From Pseudomonadota bacterium (GTDB lineage: Bacteria > Pseudomonadota > Gammaproteobacteria > Xanthomonadales > Wenzhouxiangellaceae), in contig CP053448.1 of the NCBI GenBank assembly GCA_013285445.1, positions 1,178,001 through 1,242,000 of the forward strand: DNA of 64,000 nt, in the 5' to 3' direction. The notes below the pieces were generated by a model that worked only from the letters and a program-made list of their open reading frames with translations, was not told the DNA's origin and did no database searches. Numbering within the stretch: the first letter of the stretch is position 1; the number at the start of each line of letters is the position of its first letter. The translations under genes and the position numbers were made by a program. Shown in pieces: positions 37,781 to 47,051 of this stretch.

Positions 37781-38468
37781 CCCGCACCCAGGGATCGGAC
37801 CGGTCGACCGGTTGCGGCCGTTCCCGGCCGCAGTCCGATATCATCGGCACGGCCACCGATGCCCACCGGTTGTAGAACTCGGTCGCGGTCAGAGCGCGGG
37901 TGCGTATGCACAGCACCAGACCGCTGGCGGTCACGATGCGGGCATTCCGGGTTCCGTCATTGCCATTCCAGCGATCGATCGATGCGGTGACCCGACCGGT
38001 GTAGTGGTGCAGCCAGCCCGGTTGCGAGGGCAGGACGGGCGCCTTTTTGTAGCCGAGGCCGTCCTCGACCTCGACCTCCTCGCTTTCGCGTCCGAGCGCG
38101 CGGGCTGCGCTCAGGAGCTGGGCGCGGATTCGATCCGCCGGCGGCGGCGCGTCGGGAGGGGCGGGTGTGGATGCGTTATCCGCGGGTTCGAATGGCTCCG
38201 AAGGCGCCTGCGCCGCAAGCGCGGGCTCATTTGGCGCCTCCTGTTCCGGCGCGGATTCCTGTGATTCGGGGGCCAGGTCCGGGCTTTCGGGCGCCGGCTC
38301 GTTGGGCCTTGAGGCGAGTTCGACGATCATCGTCCGGGAATCACGTCGAGGCGGATCGTCGCGCGGTACGTGCCAGAGGAGCAGCAGAAACATCGCGTGC
38401 AAAAGCAGCGACAGGCCCAGTGCGGCAGTCGCCGGCCAGAGGCGTCTTTTCCTCCCGTTCGAGTCCAT
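37731..38468 (-). CDS. TonB-like proline-rich inner-membrane protein of unknown function
   Basis: 245 residues from the ATG at 38468 ([33 protein letters not shown]): short basic N-terminus and one membrane helix with the SxxxH pattern seen in TonB-like proteins. A Pro/Glu/Ala-rich stretch (about residues 50-120) could span the periplasm. The C-terminal ~110 residues include [33 protein letters not shown], unlike a standard TonB domain. The last residues, [11 protein letters not shown], are translated from the REP-like element that also supplies the stop. A TTG at 38531 is a less likely start. Single gene, divergent from icd. Confidence 0.65.
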   Translation of the reverse strand: MDSNGRKRRLWPATAALGLSLLLHAMFLLLLWHVPRDDPPRRDSRTMIVELASRPNEPAPESPDLAPESQESAPEQEAPNEPALAAQAPSEPFEPADNASTPAPPDAPPPADRIRAQLLSAARALGRESEEVEVEDGLGYKKAPVLPSQPGWLHHYTGRVTASIDRWNGNDGTRNARIVTASGLVLCIRTRALTATEFYNRWASVAVPMISDCGRERPQPVDRSDPWVRAPGPASSVGDAAPTYP

Positions 38469-38532
38469 GTCCGGCGGTGAGTCATATTCCAGCGATGCTA
38501 GACTAGCGGCTTTCGCGTTAAGAGGATGCAAG

Positions 38533-39786
38533 ATGACTTACCAGCACGTCAGGATGCCCGGATCGGGCGACAGGGTGCGTGTCGAGAACGGTCGTGCGGT
38601 GGCCAGCGACGAACCGATTCTGGGATACATCGAAGGCGACGGCATTGGCGTCGACATTACACCGGCCTGCATGAAGGTCTGGAACGCCGCTGTGGACAAG
38701 GCCTACGGCGGCAAGCGCAAGGTGCACTGGGCCGAGCTGTACCTGGGTGAGAAGGCGGCGGGCATCTATGACGGTGACTATTTTCCGGATGAGACCCTGG
38801 AGGCGATCCGGGATTTGTCGGTGGCCATCAAGGGGCCGCTGACCACGCCGGTCGGCGAAGGCTTTCGCTCGCTCAATGTCTCGTTGCGCCAGACGCTGGA
38901 CCTGTTCGCCTGCGTCCGGCCGGTCAAGTGGTATCAGGGCGTCCCTTCGCCGCTGAAAAATCCCGGTGATGTCGATGCCGTGATCTTTCGCGAGAACACC
39001 GAAGACGTCTATGCCGGACTCGAATACCAGTCCGGCACCGAACAGAATCGCAAGCTGGCGAAGTTCTTGCGCGAGGAAATGGGTGCGGAGTTTTTCGAGG
39101 ATGCCGGTCTGGGCATCAAGCCAATCTCCGAGTATGGTTCCAAGCGCCTGGTGCGCAAGGCCATCCAGTTCGCGATCGACAACAATCGCCGCAACGTCAC
39201 CCTCGTGCACAAGGGCAACATCATGAAGTTCACCGAAGGTGCATTCCGCAAGTGGGGCTACGAACTGGCCGCCGAGGAATTCGGTGAAATCATCATCACC
39301 GAGGATGAACTGTGGGACAAGTACGACGGCAGGCAGCCCGATGACAAGATCGTCATCAAGGATCGCATCGCCGACATCATGTTCCAGCTGATGCTGCTCA
39401 GGCCGGCCGAATTCGACGTGCTGGCGACCATGAATCTCAACGGCGACTACCTTTCGGATGCCCTGGCGGCCGAGGTTGGCGGCATGGGAATTGCGGCCGG
39501 GGCCAATATGTCTGACGACGTCGCCGTGTTCGAGGCCACCCACGGCACCGCGCCGAAATATGCCGGTCAGGACAAGGTCAACCCCTCGTCACTGCTGTTT
39601 TCCGGCTGCATGATGTTCGACCACATCGGCTGGCCTGAAGTCGGCCAGCTCATCGAGCAGGCCTTCGAGCGCGTGGTCGGGCAGGGTATCGTGACCTATG
39701 ACTTTGCCCGCTTGCTTGATGGCGCCACCCAGGTCAGCACCAGCGGTTTTGCCGATGCCCTGGTCGAGGCCATCGCACAGGACTGA
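38533..39786 (+). CDS. icd: Isocitrate dehydrogenase (NADP+)
   Basis: TCA-cycle enzyme converting isocitrate to 2-oxoglutarate. 417 residues from the ATG at 38533 with AAGAGGA just upstream; frame extension further upstream is antisense to the TonB-like gene. [40 protein letters not shown] (the SLNV serine is the AceK phosphorylation site in E. coli), [25 protein letters not shown] and [17 protein letters not shown] are canonical for the NADP-dependent homodimer. Confidence 0.98.
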   Translation: MTYQHVRMPGSGDRVRVENGRAVASDEPILGYIEGDGIGVDITPACMKVWNAAVDKAYGGKRKVHWAELYLGEKAAGIYDGDYFPDETLEAIRDLSVAIKGPLTTPVGEGFRSLNVSLRQTLDLFACVRPVKWYQGVPSPLKNPGDVDAVIFRENTEDVYAGLEYQSGTEQNRKLAKFLREEMGAEFFEDAGLGIKPISEYGSKRLVRKAIQFAIDNNRRNVTLVHKGNIMKFTEGAFRKWGYELAAEEFGEIIITEDELWDKYDGRQPDDKIVIKDRIADIMFQLMLLRPAEFDVLATMNLNGDYLSDALAAEVGGMGIAAGANMSDDVAVFEATHGTAPKYAGQDKVNPSSLLFSGCMMFDHIGWPEVGQLIEQAFERVVGQGIVTYDFARLLDGATQVSTSGFADALVEAIAQD

Positions 39787-39792
39787 TTCGCG

Positions 39793-40578
39793 GTGGATGC
39801 TGTTCCGGAACGGCTGACGGTCGGCCTGGTTCAGGCCGACCTGCGCTGGCAGGATCCCGCCGCCAACCGCGAACATCTCGCGGATCTGATGGATCGCGTT
39901 CCGGGCTGCCATCTCTACGTCCTGCCCGAGACCTTTACCACCGGCTTTCTCGGCGATGCCGGAACAGCCGCCGAGACGATGAACGGGCCGACGGTGGCGT
40001 GGCTGCGCGAGCAGTCGGCCGCGCGTAACGCCGCAGTTGCCGGCAGCGTTGCTCTTGATAACGCGGCCGGACAGCGCTGCAACCGCCTCCTGTTCGTCAT
40101 GCCCGACGGGACGGTCCGACATTACGACAAGCGCCACCGTTTCGGCTACGGCGGGGAGGATGAGCGCTACGTCGCCGGTCGATCGCACACGGTCGTGGAG
40201 TGGCTCGGCTGGCGCATCGACCTTCAGATCTGCTACGACCTGCGTTTTCCGGTGTGGTGCCGTAACAGCCGCGCGTTTGACCTGCAGCTGTTCGTCGCCA
40301 ACTGGCCGGCACCGCGGGTCAGTCACTGGCGAGCGCTGCTGCGGGCCCGCGCGATCGAAAACCAGGCCATCGTCGTGGCCGTCAATCGGGTGGGCAGTGA
40401 CGGCAACGGTGTCGATTATCCCGGCTGTTCGGTCGTGCGCGACGGCAGCGGCGAGCGTCTGCTGGAGCTCGGAGCGCGTGAAGGGGTGGCCGCCGTCGAC
40501 CTGTCCCTGGAGCGCCTGCGTGAATTCAGGGACGAACTTCCGTTCCTGGATGACGCCGATCGTTTTGCTCTTGACTGA
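39793..40578 (+). CDS. Carbon-nitrogen hydrolase, omega-amidase type (Nit2/YafV-like)
   Basis: 261 residues from a GTG 6 bases after icd. The nitrilase-superfamily triad is visible: Glu in YVLPETFTTGF, Lys in HYDKRHRFGYGGE, and Cys in LQICYDLRFPVW. The GE(D)ERYVAG and NWPAPRVSHWRALLRARAIENQ segments match YafV/omega-amidases, which hydrolyse 2-oxoglutaramate or 2-oxosuccinamate, a metabolite repair step that returns 2-oxoglutarate, consistent with the icd neighbour (inference). Confidence 0.88.
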   Translation: MDAVPERLTVGLVQADLRWQDPAANREHLADLMDRVPGCHLYVLPETFTTGFLGDAGTAAETMNGPTVAWLREQSAARNAAVAGSVALDNAAGQRCNRLLFVMPDGTVRHYDKRHRFGYGGEDERYVAGRSHTVVEWLGWRIDLQICYDLRFPVWCRNSRAFDLQLFVANWPAPRVSHWRALLRARAIENQAIVVAVNRVGSDGNGVDYPGCSVVRDGSGERLLELGAREGVAAVDLSLERLREFRDELPFLDDADRFALD

Positions 40579-40604
40579 TAGCCGGCGATATTCTGCTGCC
40601 GGGT

Positions 40605-40624
40605 TAATACTTCTGATTGTATTA
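40605..40624. terminator. Possible bidirectional hairpin between converging genes
   Basis: TAATAC-TTCTGATT-GTATTA forms a 6-bp AT-rich stem in the 58-bp gap between the converging omega-amidase and lexA genes. Weak for an intrinsic terminator and without a long T tract, but the AT-rich position between two 3' ends fits that use. Confidence 0.35.
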
Positions 40625-40636
40625 GTAAGGCGCGAT

Positions 40637-41296
40637 TCACGGCTTTCCTGGTAACCGGCTGGGCCTGCGCGCGCCCAGGCCGACGCGCAGGATTCCAACG
40701 CCGATTCCCTCGATCGCGAACTCGTCGCCGGCAGCGATCGGGATCGGCTGGTAGCCCGGATGCTCGGGCTCCAGGCTCAGCGCCGGTCCGCGCCGGCGCA
40801 GCCGTTTGACCGTGACTTCATCATTGATGCGCGCCACCACGATTTGTCCGTGCCGTGCCTCCGGCGTTCGATGGACCAGCAGCAAATCGCCGTCCTCGAT
40901 GCCGGCGCCGGTCATGCTGTCTCCGCGGACGCGGAGGGCGTAGTCTGGCCTTGGCTTGAACAGCTCAACGCTGAGCGCTATCTCGCTGTCCCGGTTCTCA
41001 ACGGCAAGTATCGGTGATCCGGCGGCGACGCGGCCGATGATCGGCAGTTGCGCACCGGCAACCGACCTCCTGTCGCCTCCTCGGCTGGCGTGTTTGGGAA
41101 TGATGCCCCGGGCGATGCCGGGGCGCAGTTCGATCGCGCCGCGACCGGCCAGCGCACGCAGGTGGCACTGCGCGGCGTTGGGCGAGGCGAAACCGAAGTG
41201 CTCGACGATTTCGGAGCGCGTTGGCGGCATGCCGTTGCGCTCCAGCTGCTCCTCGATAAAGGCCAGGATTTCGCGCTGCCGATCAGTCAACTCCAT
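40637..41296 (-). CDS. lexA: LexA repressor
   Basis: SOS repressor with RecA-stimulated self-cleavage. 219 residues. The winged-helix N-domain begins MELTDRQREILAFIEEQLERNGMPPTRSEI. The cleavage site is Ala92-Gly93 in RVAAGSPILA. The catalytic dyad is Ser127 (VRGDSMTGAGIEDGD) and Lys164 (NDEVTVKRL). A matching LexA box lies 8 bases upstream of the start, so it is autoregulated. It is somewhat longer than the E. coli protein (202) through a basic linker and C-terminal tail. Confidence 0.97.
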   Translation of the reverse strand: MELTDRQREILAFIEEQLERNGMPPTRSEIVEHFGFASPNAAQCHLRALAGRGAIELRPGIARGIIPKHASRGGDRRSVAGAQLPIIGRVAAGSPILAVENRDSEIALSVELFKPRPDYALRVRGDSMTGAGIEDGDLLLVHRTPEARHGQIVVARINDEVTVKRLRRRGPALSLEPEHPGYQPIPIAAGDEFAIEGIGVGILRVGLGARRPSRLPGKP

Positions 41297-41303
41297 CCGG
41301 AAA

Positions 41304-41319
41304 CTGTATCAAAAGACAG
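41304..41319. promoter_or_regulatory. LexA operator (SOS box)
   Basis: CTGTATCAAAAGACAG is an exact CTG-N10-CAG match, the classic gammaproteobacterial LexA box. It lies 8 bp before the lexA start codon (41296) and 13 bp from the stop of the Slp lipoprotein gene, so it probably overlaps the lexA promoter or transcript start. Confidence 0.9.
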
Positions 41320-41331
41320 TCCGCGTTGCCA

Positions 41332-41895
41332 TTAGGGCCGGATGATGAGATGTCCATGGAAGCGGCTTCGGGGAAAGAAGCGCGGATATCGCCCATAGTG
41401 CCACCATGGATCGTACAACCACGGGTCGGCGTAGTAGACGAAATCGGGTCGTTCGGCCCACAGGAAGAGCGTATCGGCATCGATCCGGGGGTAGGTGTAC
41501 TCGAATTCGCCGATACGACCGTCAACAAATCCTGCCAGCCGGCCGACGACGGTGAGATCCCTTCCGCTTGCGAACACGACCGGGTCCTGCAGTCCGTCGC
41601 GGCAGGCAAGGAAGCGGCCCTTTGCACGATCCTCGTCGACGGGGCGAGACTGGTGGTCCAGCTCCCGGGCCAGCACCTCGATACAGGTCTCCTGGCGGCC
41701 GGGCCTGGCGTCGACGATTGTTCCGCCCCAGCGCACCACGGTACCGATGGATTTTTCGCCGGCCTGCTCGGGGTACAGATCAGTGAAATCGCCGGCCAGC
41801 GGTTCCGGCACGGTTGCACAGCCGGCCGCCAGCAGCAGGGTTGCCCCGAGCGTGATGATGGTGCGTACCGAATCATGGGAGATTGTCAGTGTCAT
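41332..41895 (-). CDS. Slp family outer-membrane lipoprotein
   Basis: 187 residues from the ATG at 41895 (MTLTISHDSVRTIITLG), with AAGG close upstream; an ATG at 41916 would add 7 residues. Lipoprotein signal with lipobox LLAAGC. VRWGGTIVDARPGRQETCIEVLARELD and GRFLACRDGLQDPVVFASGRDLTVVGRL are typical of Slp (starvation/carbon-stress lipoprotein) relatives. The aromatic C-terminus DFVYYADPWLYDPWWHYGRYP is unusual but seen in the family. Confidence 0.88.
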   Translation of the reverse strand: MTLTISHDSVRTIITLGATLLLAAGCATVPEPLAGDFTDLYPEQAGEKSIGTVVRWGGTIVDARPGRQETCIEVLARELDHQSRPVDEDRAKGRFLACRDGLQDPVVFASGRDLTVVGRLAGFVDGRIGEFEYTYPRIDADTLFLWAERPDFVYYADPWLYDPWWHYGRYPRFFPRSRFHGHLIIRP

Positions 41896-41924
41896 GTGCC
41901 TTGCCCTGAATGTCACTGTTAAAG

Positions 41925-43928
41925 TTAGACGCCGCCGGCCGTGCGAGGTTCACGGCCCTGCGCTCGAAAGCGGCGTATCCGGCTGGCGAAGGCCTCGGCA
42001 TCGATGTCGGCGCCCGAGGGCCCGTAGCGCAGTCGGCAGTAATCGCTGACGAGCGCCAGCAGCTCGCCCTCGTTGGCCAGCGCAGGCCGGATGCGCGCGG
42101 CATACTGCAGCGGTGTTTCGCCGGGCCGCTTGGGCAGACCGGCCCGGCGCAAACGGGCAAGCAGTCTCCGCCAGGCGCGCTGGGTCCGGTCGTCCCGCGG
42201 TAGCTGCCACAGCCAGACCAACGCCACCAGCACAGCCGTGACCGCGGTCAACACGCCCATCAACAGGCCCAGCCGGGTGGCGGAGAGATCCGGGAATCCG
42301 AGACGCTCGAAAAACTGCTGCTGGCGATCGGCATCGAAGCCGAGCACCCATCGATTCCACAGGTGCTGCAGGCGATCGTAGCGATTGAGCAGGTCGCGCA
42401 GCAGGTCGCTGTCGAACCAATGGCGCGGCCGGTCGACCGCGCTGCGCGATCCCTGGCTGATGCGCTCGGGGGAAACCGCGGCCGTTGGGTCGATTCGGGT
42501 CCAGCCGCGATCGGCCAGCCAGATCTCGACCCAGGCATGGGCATCGGAGTGGCGCACCAGCAGATAGCTCCCCCCGGGCTGCAGGAATCCGCCCTGGTAA
42601 CCGGTGACGATCCGTGTGGGTATACCCGCTGCCCGCATCAGAATCGCGAAGGCCGAGGCATAGTACTCGCAGTAGCCCGTGCGCAGATCGAACAGGAATT
42701 CGTCCGCGCTGTGGCGACCCAGCAGCGGGCTGTCGAGACTGTAAAAGAAGGGCTCGTCGCGAAACCACTGCAGCACGGCTCGGGCCAGCTCGAGATCGTC
42801 ATCGTGCGCCTGGCGCAGCCTCTCGGCCATGGCCAGCGTCCTGGGATTGCGGTCGTCTGGCAGATGCAGCGCCATGCGCCTGAGCGTATGCGGCAGCACC
42901 GGCATGTCTTCGAATTCGGGGTTGCTGATCACCTGGTACTGGGTCAGGGTCGTGATCGGGTGGCGGCTGACCATCTGGTGATCGAGGGTCTTGCGGGCAC
43001 CGTCCGGTGCGTTGATCGCGTAGTCCAGGGCAAACAGCCAGTGACGTTCGTGTGGCTCGAGCTGAACGCTGTAGCGCCGCGCCTGAGGGCCGATGGGCAC
43101 CACCGCCGCCGGCATTCGGTTGGTGAGATAGGCCTGGCTCCAGGTATCGCCGTCGAAGTGCCACAGGACCGGGCCACGCCAGTACAGCTCGCTGTTCGAG
43201 GGTGGTGAGCCCTCGAATTCCACCCGAAAGGCGGGAGAATCATCAGCGTACAGGCTGGAAATGCTGCCCGGCGACATCTCGTCGGACAGGCCGGTCTTGG
43301 CATCCATGACGTTGTCGGGCAGCCCCCACAGCGGCTGGGCCAGGCGCGGAAAGGTCACGAACAGGACCAGCGCCACCGGAACGGCCAGGAGCAGCAAGAC
43401 AGCGGCGTCCGACAGGATGCGGGCGGGGTGGTTGCGATCGGGTTCGCGTCCGGCCGGGGCGGATTCGGTCTGTTCGATGACGACGAGTGCCGCCACGGCA
43501 CTCAGGCAGCCAGCCAGCAGGTAGGTCAGCAAGGCCAGACGCTCGTCAAACAGGAACTGGGCGGCGATCAGGAAGAAACTGACCGAGGCGACGGCCCGCA
43601 GATCGCGCAGCGTGCGCAGTTCGAGCATCTTGGCCGCCAGCATCACGCATAACAGGCTGGTCGCCGCCCGGCGTCCCCACAGACCGCCAAAGGCGATACC
43701 GACCAGTGCGACGGCGAGCAGCGTCAGCAGTATCCTGGGCCAGGCCGGCGGCAGTGGCCAGCCCCGGTGGACGCCGAGCAGGCGCCAGCAGCACACCACC
43801 ACGATGGCCGACGCCAGCCAGGCCGGCATGGCCAGCAGATGCGGCGCTGCGGCGATCAGGAATGCCCCAATTGTCCAGGCGACCGCGGCCAGCGGTGGGG
43901 TAGAGACGTGCGCGCGTGCCCGGGCCAT
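41925..43928 (-). CDS. TgpA-type membrane transglutaminase (DUF3488 + transglutaminase core)
   Basis: 667 residues. An N-terminal membrane domain of about six helices (to about residue 190) is followed by a large periplasmic domain and one more helix near residues 555-580. The transglutaminase triad is visible: Cys in GYCEYYASAFAILMRAAG, His in SDAHAWVEIWLADRG, Asp in TRIDPTAAVSPERI. TgpA is essential in Pseudomonas aeruginosa, with unknown substrate. It is the last gene of the MoxR-DUF58-TgpA set and its start overlaps the DUF58 stop. Confidence 0.93.
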   Translation of the reverse strand: MARARAHVSTPPLAAVAWTIGAFLIAAAPHLLAMPAWLASAIVVVCCWRLLGVHRGWPLPPAWPRILLTLLAVALVGIAFGGLWGRRAATSLLCVMLAAKMLELRTLRDLRAVASVSFFLIAAQFLFDERLALLTYLLAGCLSAVAALVVIEQTESAPAGREPDRNHPARILSDAAVLLLLAVPVALVLFVTFPRLAQPLWGLPDNVMDAKTGLSDEMSPGSISSLYADDSPAFRVEFEGSPPSNSELYWRGPVLWHFDGDTWSQAYLTNRMPAAVVPIGPQARRYSVQLEPHERHWLFALDYAINAPDGARKTLDHQMVSRHPITTLTQYQVISNPEFEDMPVLPHTLRRMALHLPDDRNPRTLAMAERLRQAHDDDLELARAVLQWFRDEPFFYSLDSPLLGRHSADEFLFDLRTGYCEYYASAFAILMRAAGIPTRIVTGYQGGFLQPGGSYLLVRHSDAHAWVEIWLADRGWTRIDPTAAVSPERISQGSRSAVDRPRHWFDSDLLRDLLNRYDRLQHLWNRWVLGFDADRQQQFFERLGFPDLSATRLGLLMGVLTAVTAVLVALVWLWQLPRDDRTQRAWRRLLARLRRAGLPKRPGETPLQYAARIRPALANEGELLALVSDYCRLRYGPSGADIDAEAFASRIRRFRAQGREPRTAGGV

Positions 43929-44914
43929 CAGCGGTTACCGAACTCGGCGAGGGCACGCAGGCAGCGGTCGCGATGGGTGCGGCCTCTGCCAGGTCCGACG
44001 AGGCAGTCGGGCAGCGCCAGCGTGTACTGTCGCCGGGTTTGGTCGGCCTTGAGCACCCAGGCGGTCAGGCTGCTGATGCGTTCCTCGATGTCCCGACCGG
44101 GCGCGCGTTCGAATTCGAGCACCACGTGGGGCGATCGTTCGCGCCGGTATTCACGCGACAGCAATGTGCGGTGGCGCTGGCTCGCCTTCCAGGCGATCTG
44201 GTGCAGCGGGTCGCTCTCCCGCCAGCGCCTCAGGCTGTGGAACTCGTCACCGTCATTGTCGTGGTGGACGGCCTGTCCGAATTCGCCGCGACCACCGTCA
44301 GGCAGGGGTGGTGCCGGATCGGCCGGGCGCGGCCAGACCAGCAGCGGCTGCTCCGGCCAGAACCAGGACCAGGCAACGAACAGGCCCAGGGGATGGCGCG
44401 TTTCGACCCGCAGACGGCCAACCGCCTGCCAGCCCCGGCGCCGGGTCGGCATGGCCAGTGACACTTCGGTGGTGCTGTCCGGTGCGACCTCGAAGCGCGT
44501 GCGGCGCGAGCCCTGCACCAGTTCCAGTCCCGGGCGCAGGCGATGTTCGGTGTTGGCGACCGTGAGCTGAAACGTGGCAGTCTGACCGGCGAAGACCGGT
44601 GCCGCCAGCCCATGTCTGATGTGCAGGTGGCGCAGGTTTCGGTAGGCCAGCAGCGTGGTATTGATGGCCAGCCCACCAACGATAAAGGCAGTGAACAGGC
44701 CAAGGTTGTTGTTGAAGTTCAGGCTGCCGATCAGCATGGCCAGCATCAGCGCGCCCAGGGTCCAGCCAAAGCGCGTCGGCAGGATGAAGACCTGGCGGTA
44801 AGACAGCGAGATCGGTGGATGCGCTGGCGCGCGCCGACGCACCCAGTGGTCCAGCACTCGGCGCCACAGGGCGTGGTGACGGTCGCCGGGTGTGGACAGG
44901 CGGGCCGCGCCCAC
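43928..44914 (-). CDS. DUF58 domain-containing membrane protein
   Basis: 328 residues if started at the GTG at 44914, just after the MoxR stop; an ATG at 44962 would overlap MoxR by 44 bp and give 344. Two close helices (FGWTLGALMLAMLIGSLNFNNNLGLFTAFIVGGLAINTTLLA region) are followed by the DUF58 core GDEFHSLRRWRESDPLHQIAWKASQRH, where D-x-x-H-Q-I-x-W-K is the family signature. Works with the MoxR ATPase, probably as a von Willebrand-like assembly factor, and with the TgpA transglutaminase. Confidence 0.9.
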   Translation of the reverse strand: MGAARLSTPGDRHHALWRRVLDHWVRRRAPAHPPISLSYRQVFILPTRFGWTLGALMLAMLIGSLNFNNNLGLFTAFIVGGLAINTTLLAYRNLRHLHIRHGLAAPVFAGQTATFQLTVANTEHRLRPGLELVQGSRRTRFEVAPDSTTEVSLAMPTRRRGWQAVGRLRVETRHPLGLFVAWSWFWPEQPLLVWPRPADPAPPLPDGGRGEFGQAVHHDNDGDEFHSLRRWRESDPLHQIAWKASQRHRTLLSREYRRERSPHVVLEFERAPGRDIEERISSLTAWVLKADQTRRQYTLALPDCLVGPGRGRTHRDRCLRALAEFGNR

Positions 44915-44918
44915 GGCT

Positions 44919-45872
44919 TCAGGGCACCGGTGTGGACTCCAGGATTTCCGCAACGATTTCATCGCTGGTCAATCCCGACTCGGCGATCGGCTGCAGCCGA
45001 TGCGCTGCCAGTGCCGGGAAGATTTGCCGGACATTGTCGGGCAGACAGAAATCCTGGTGTTTGACCAGTGCATGAGCCCGTGCGGTCTGGATCAGCGCCA
45101 GTGCCGCGCGCGGCGAGAGCCCGGCCTGGGCCGCTGCGTGAGTCCGGGTGGCCCTCACCAGGGCCTGGATGTAGTCAAGTACCGGTTCGGAAACGTGTAG
45201 TGTCGCAGCCGCCTCGATCAGCGCCATGACGCGCTGTGGATCCAGCGCCGGCTGCATGCGCTTCAGCAGGCTCTGGCGATCCGGCTCGGTTAGCAATCGC
45301 CGTTCCTCGCGCTCGGTGGGGTAGCCGATGCGCGTGCGCAGCAGGAACCGGTCAAGCTGCGAGTCCGGCAGCGGATAGGTGCCGGTCAGATCCAACGGAT
45401 TCTGGGTGGCAATCACGTAGAAAGGCTGCGGCAGCCGATGGGTGTGGCCGTCGATCGTGACCTGGTTTTCCGACATCGCCTCAAGCAGGGCCGACTGGGT
45501 GCGAGGCGTGGCCCGGTTGATCTCGTCGGCCAGCACGACATTGGCAAAGATCGGTCCCGGGCGAAACTCGAAGCGTTCGTCGGCGCGCCGAAAGATCGAC
45601 ACCCCCAGAATGTCGGCGGGCAGCATGTCGCTGGTGAACTGGATGCGCTGCCAGCTGCCGCCCACGGCCAGTGCGAGTGCCCGCGCCAGCGTTGTCTTTC
45701 CGACCCCGGGCAGGTCTTCGATCAGCAAATGGCCGCCGGCAAGCAGCGCAGAAAACGCGAGTTCGATCACTCCGGGCTTGTCAACGATGACGGCGTTGAC
45801 GCTGCGGCGTGCATCGTCGAGGGCCGCGGTCAGGGGATCGCCACCGGGCGCTTGCGGCGCTGCATCATTCAT
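44919..45872 (-). CDS. MoxR family AAA+ ATPase
   Basis: 317 residues from the ATG at 45872 (MNDAAPQAPGGDPLTAAL), which overlaps the phhB end by 8 bp. Walker A EDLPGVGKTTLARALA, Walker B NVVLADEINRATPRTQSALLEAMSE, sensor 1 VIATQNPLD and the arginine-finger region PLPDSQLDRFLLRTRIGYP are typical. MoxR ATPases act as chaperones for the DUF58/VWA proteins encoded next to them. Confidence 0.95.
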   Translation of the reverse strand: MNDAAPQAPGGDPLTAALDDARRSVNAVIVDKPGVIELAFSALLAGGHLLIEDLPGVGKTTLARALALAVGGSWQRIQFTSDMLPADILGVSIFRRADERFEFRPGPIFANVVLADEINRATPRTQSALLEAMSENQVTIDGHTHRLPQPFYVIATQNPLDLTGTYPLPDSQLDRFLLRTRIGYPTEREERRLLTEPDRQSLLKRMQPALDPQRVMALIEAAATLHVSEPVLDYIQALVRATRTHAAAQAGLSPRAALALIQTARAHALVKHQDFCLPDNVRQIFPALAAHRLQPIAESGLTSDEIVAEILESTPVP

Positions 45873-46203
45873 CGAGCAGTGCGTTGATCTTGGCTGCACA
45901 AATGAAGTCGTTCTCGCTCAGACCGTCGATTGCATGCGTACTGAAGTGAATCAGGCAGAAGTTGTAGCCGGCCTCGAAATCCGGGTGGTGCCCTTCCTGG
46001 TTGGCAACCCAGGCCATGGCGTTGATGAATGCCATGGTCTTGTAGAAGCCCTTGAATTCGAAACGCCGATAGATCGACTTGCCGTCCCCGGCAACTTGCC
46101 AGCCAGGAGTTGCCGGCAGCAGTTCCTCGATGCGATCGCGTTCAAGCGGCGGTGTGCCACCCTCGCAGGGTGTGCATTTCTTGGTCGTCAGCTCGTCGCT
46201 CAT
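45865..46203 (-). CDS. phhB: Pterin-4a-carbinolamine dehydratase
   Basis: Regenerates the tetrahydrobiopterin-type cofactor of phenylalanine hydroxylase. 112 residues. RRFEFKGFYKTMAFINAMAWVANQEGHHPDFEAGYNFCLIHFSTH holds the conserved EGHHPDF catalytic His pair. N-terminal KKCTPCEGGTPPL is standard. Two bases after phhA, forming phhA-phhB, with the MoxR gene co-transcribed. Confidence 0.97.
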   Translation of the reverse strand: MSDELTTKKCTPCEGGTPPLERDRIEELLPATPGWQVAGDGKSIYRRFEFKGFYKTMAFINAMAWVANQEGHHPDFEAGYNFCLIHFSTHAIDGLSENDFICAAKINALLDE

Positions 46204-46205
46204 GG

Positions 46206-47006
46206 TCAGGCTGCTTCCTCTTCTTTGGGCGGGAATGTGGGCTCGAATTCTCCAAGCGCGCGGGCCTTGCGGATCAAGCCGAGCAGATCCTGCCGCGCCA
46301 GACCGAACAAGTCGTCCATGCGGTCCAGAATGTAGTACACGCTCTGGTAGATATCGATGCGATAGGGTGTGCGCAGGGCCTCGATTGGATCAAACGGCCG
46401 CCGAATCGGCTCGTCACTTTCCAGCGCGTAGACGCTTTCACCCGGAGACGAGGCAATGCCGCCGCCGTAGATCCGGGCTCCGTCAGGGGTGCTGAGCAAG
46501 CCGAACTCGACCGTGAACCAGTACAGCCGCGCCAGATAGACGCGTTCGCGCGTCGATGCCTTTACTCCGGCTTTGCCGTACGCCTCAGTGAAATCGGCGA
46601 AGCCCTGGTGGGTCAGCATGGTGGCGTGACCGAAGATCTCATGAAAGATGTCCGGTTCCTGCAGGTAATCCATGTCCTCGCGCGAGCGGATGAACGAGGC
46701 CGCCGGAAACTTCCTCTCCGACAGCAGCTTGAAGAAGCGGTCGAAATTGATCAGGGCCGGCACCGGCGCGACTTCCCAACCGGTGCGCTGGCGCAGTACG
46801 CTGGAAACGTCCTCCGGTTGCGGGATGCGCTCGGTTGGCAGATTCAGGATTTCCAGCCCGTCGAGGAATTCCTGGCACACACGTCCCTGGATGACCTCGA
46901 TCTGGCGCGCGTAGAGGTCGCGCCAGACGCTGTGTTCCTCGTCGGTATACGGGATAATGCCGTTTTCGTCGGGTACCCTGGCTTCGTACTTGGTCGACTT
47001 GCCCAT
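46206..47006 (-). CDS. phhA: Phenylalanine 4-monooxygenase
   Basis: Iron- and pterin-dependent conversion of phenylalanine to tyrosine. 266 residues, the usual bacterial length without the eukaryotic regulatory domain. Iron ligands are in DIFHEIFGHATML (two His) and RLYWFTVEFGLL (Glu). TGWEVAPVPALINFDRFFKLLSERKFPAASFIR is canonical. Divergent from the amine oxidase gene across 45 bp, which must contain both promoters. Confidence 0.97.
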   Translation of the reverse strand: MGKSTKYEARVPDENGIIPYTDEEHSVWRDLYARQIEVIQGRVCQEFLDGLEILNLPTERIPQPEDVSSVLRQRTGWEVAPVPALINFDRFFKLLSERKFPAASFIRSREDMDYLQEPDIFHEIFGHATMLTHQGFADFTEAYGKAGVKASTRERVYLARLYWFTVEFGLLSTPDGARIYGGGIASSPGESVYALESDEPIRRPFDPIEALRTPYRIDIYQSVYYILDRMDDLFGLARQDLLGLIRKARALGEFEPTFPPKEEEAA

Positions 47007-47051
47007 ATGCGCCTCCGATGAACCTGTTCTTTATCAAGTTTACCACTGACC

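Noticed and set aside
37164..37911. Multiple overlapping open frames in the 127-bp array
   Set aside because: Repeat translations only. The one gene that truly enters the array is the TonB-like protein on the minus strand.
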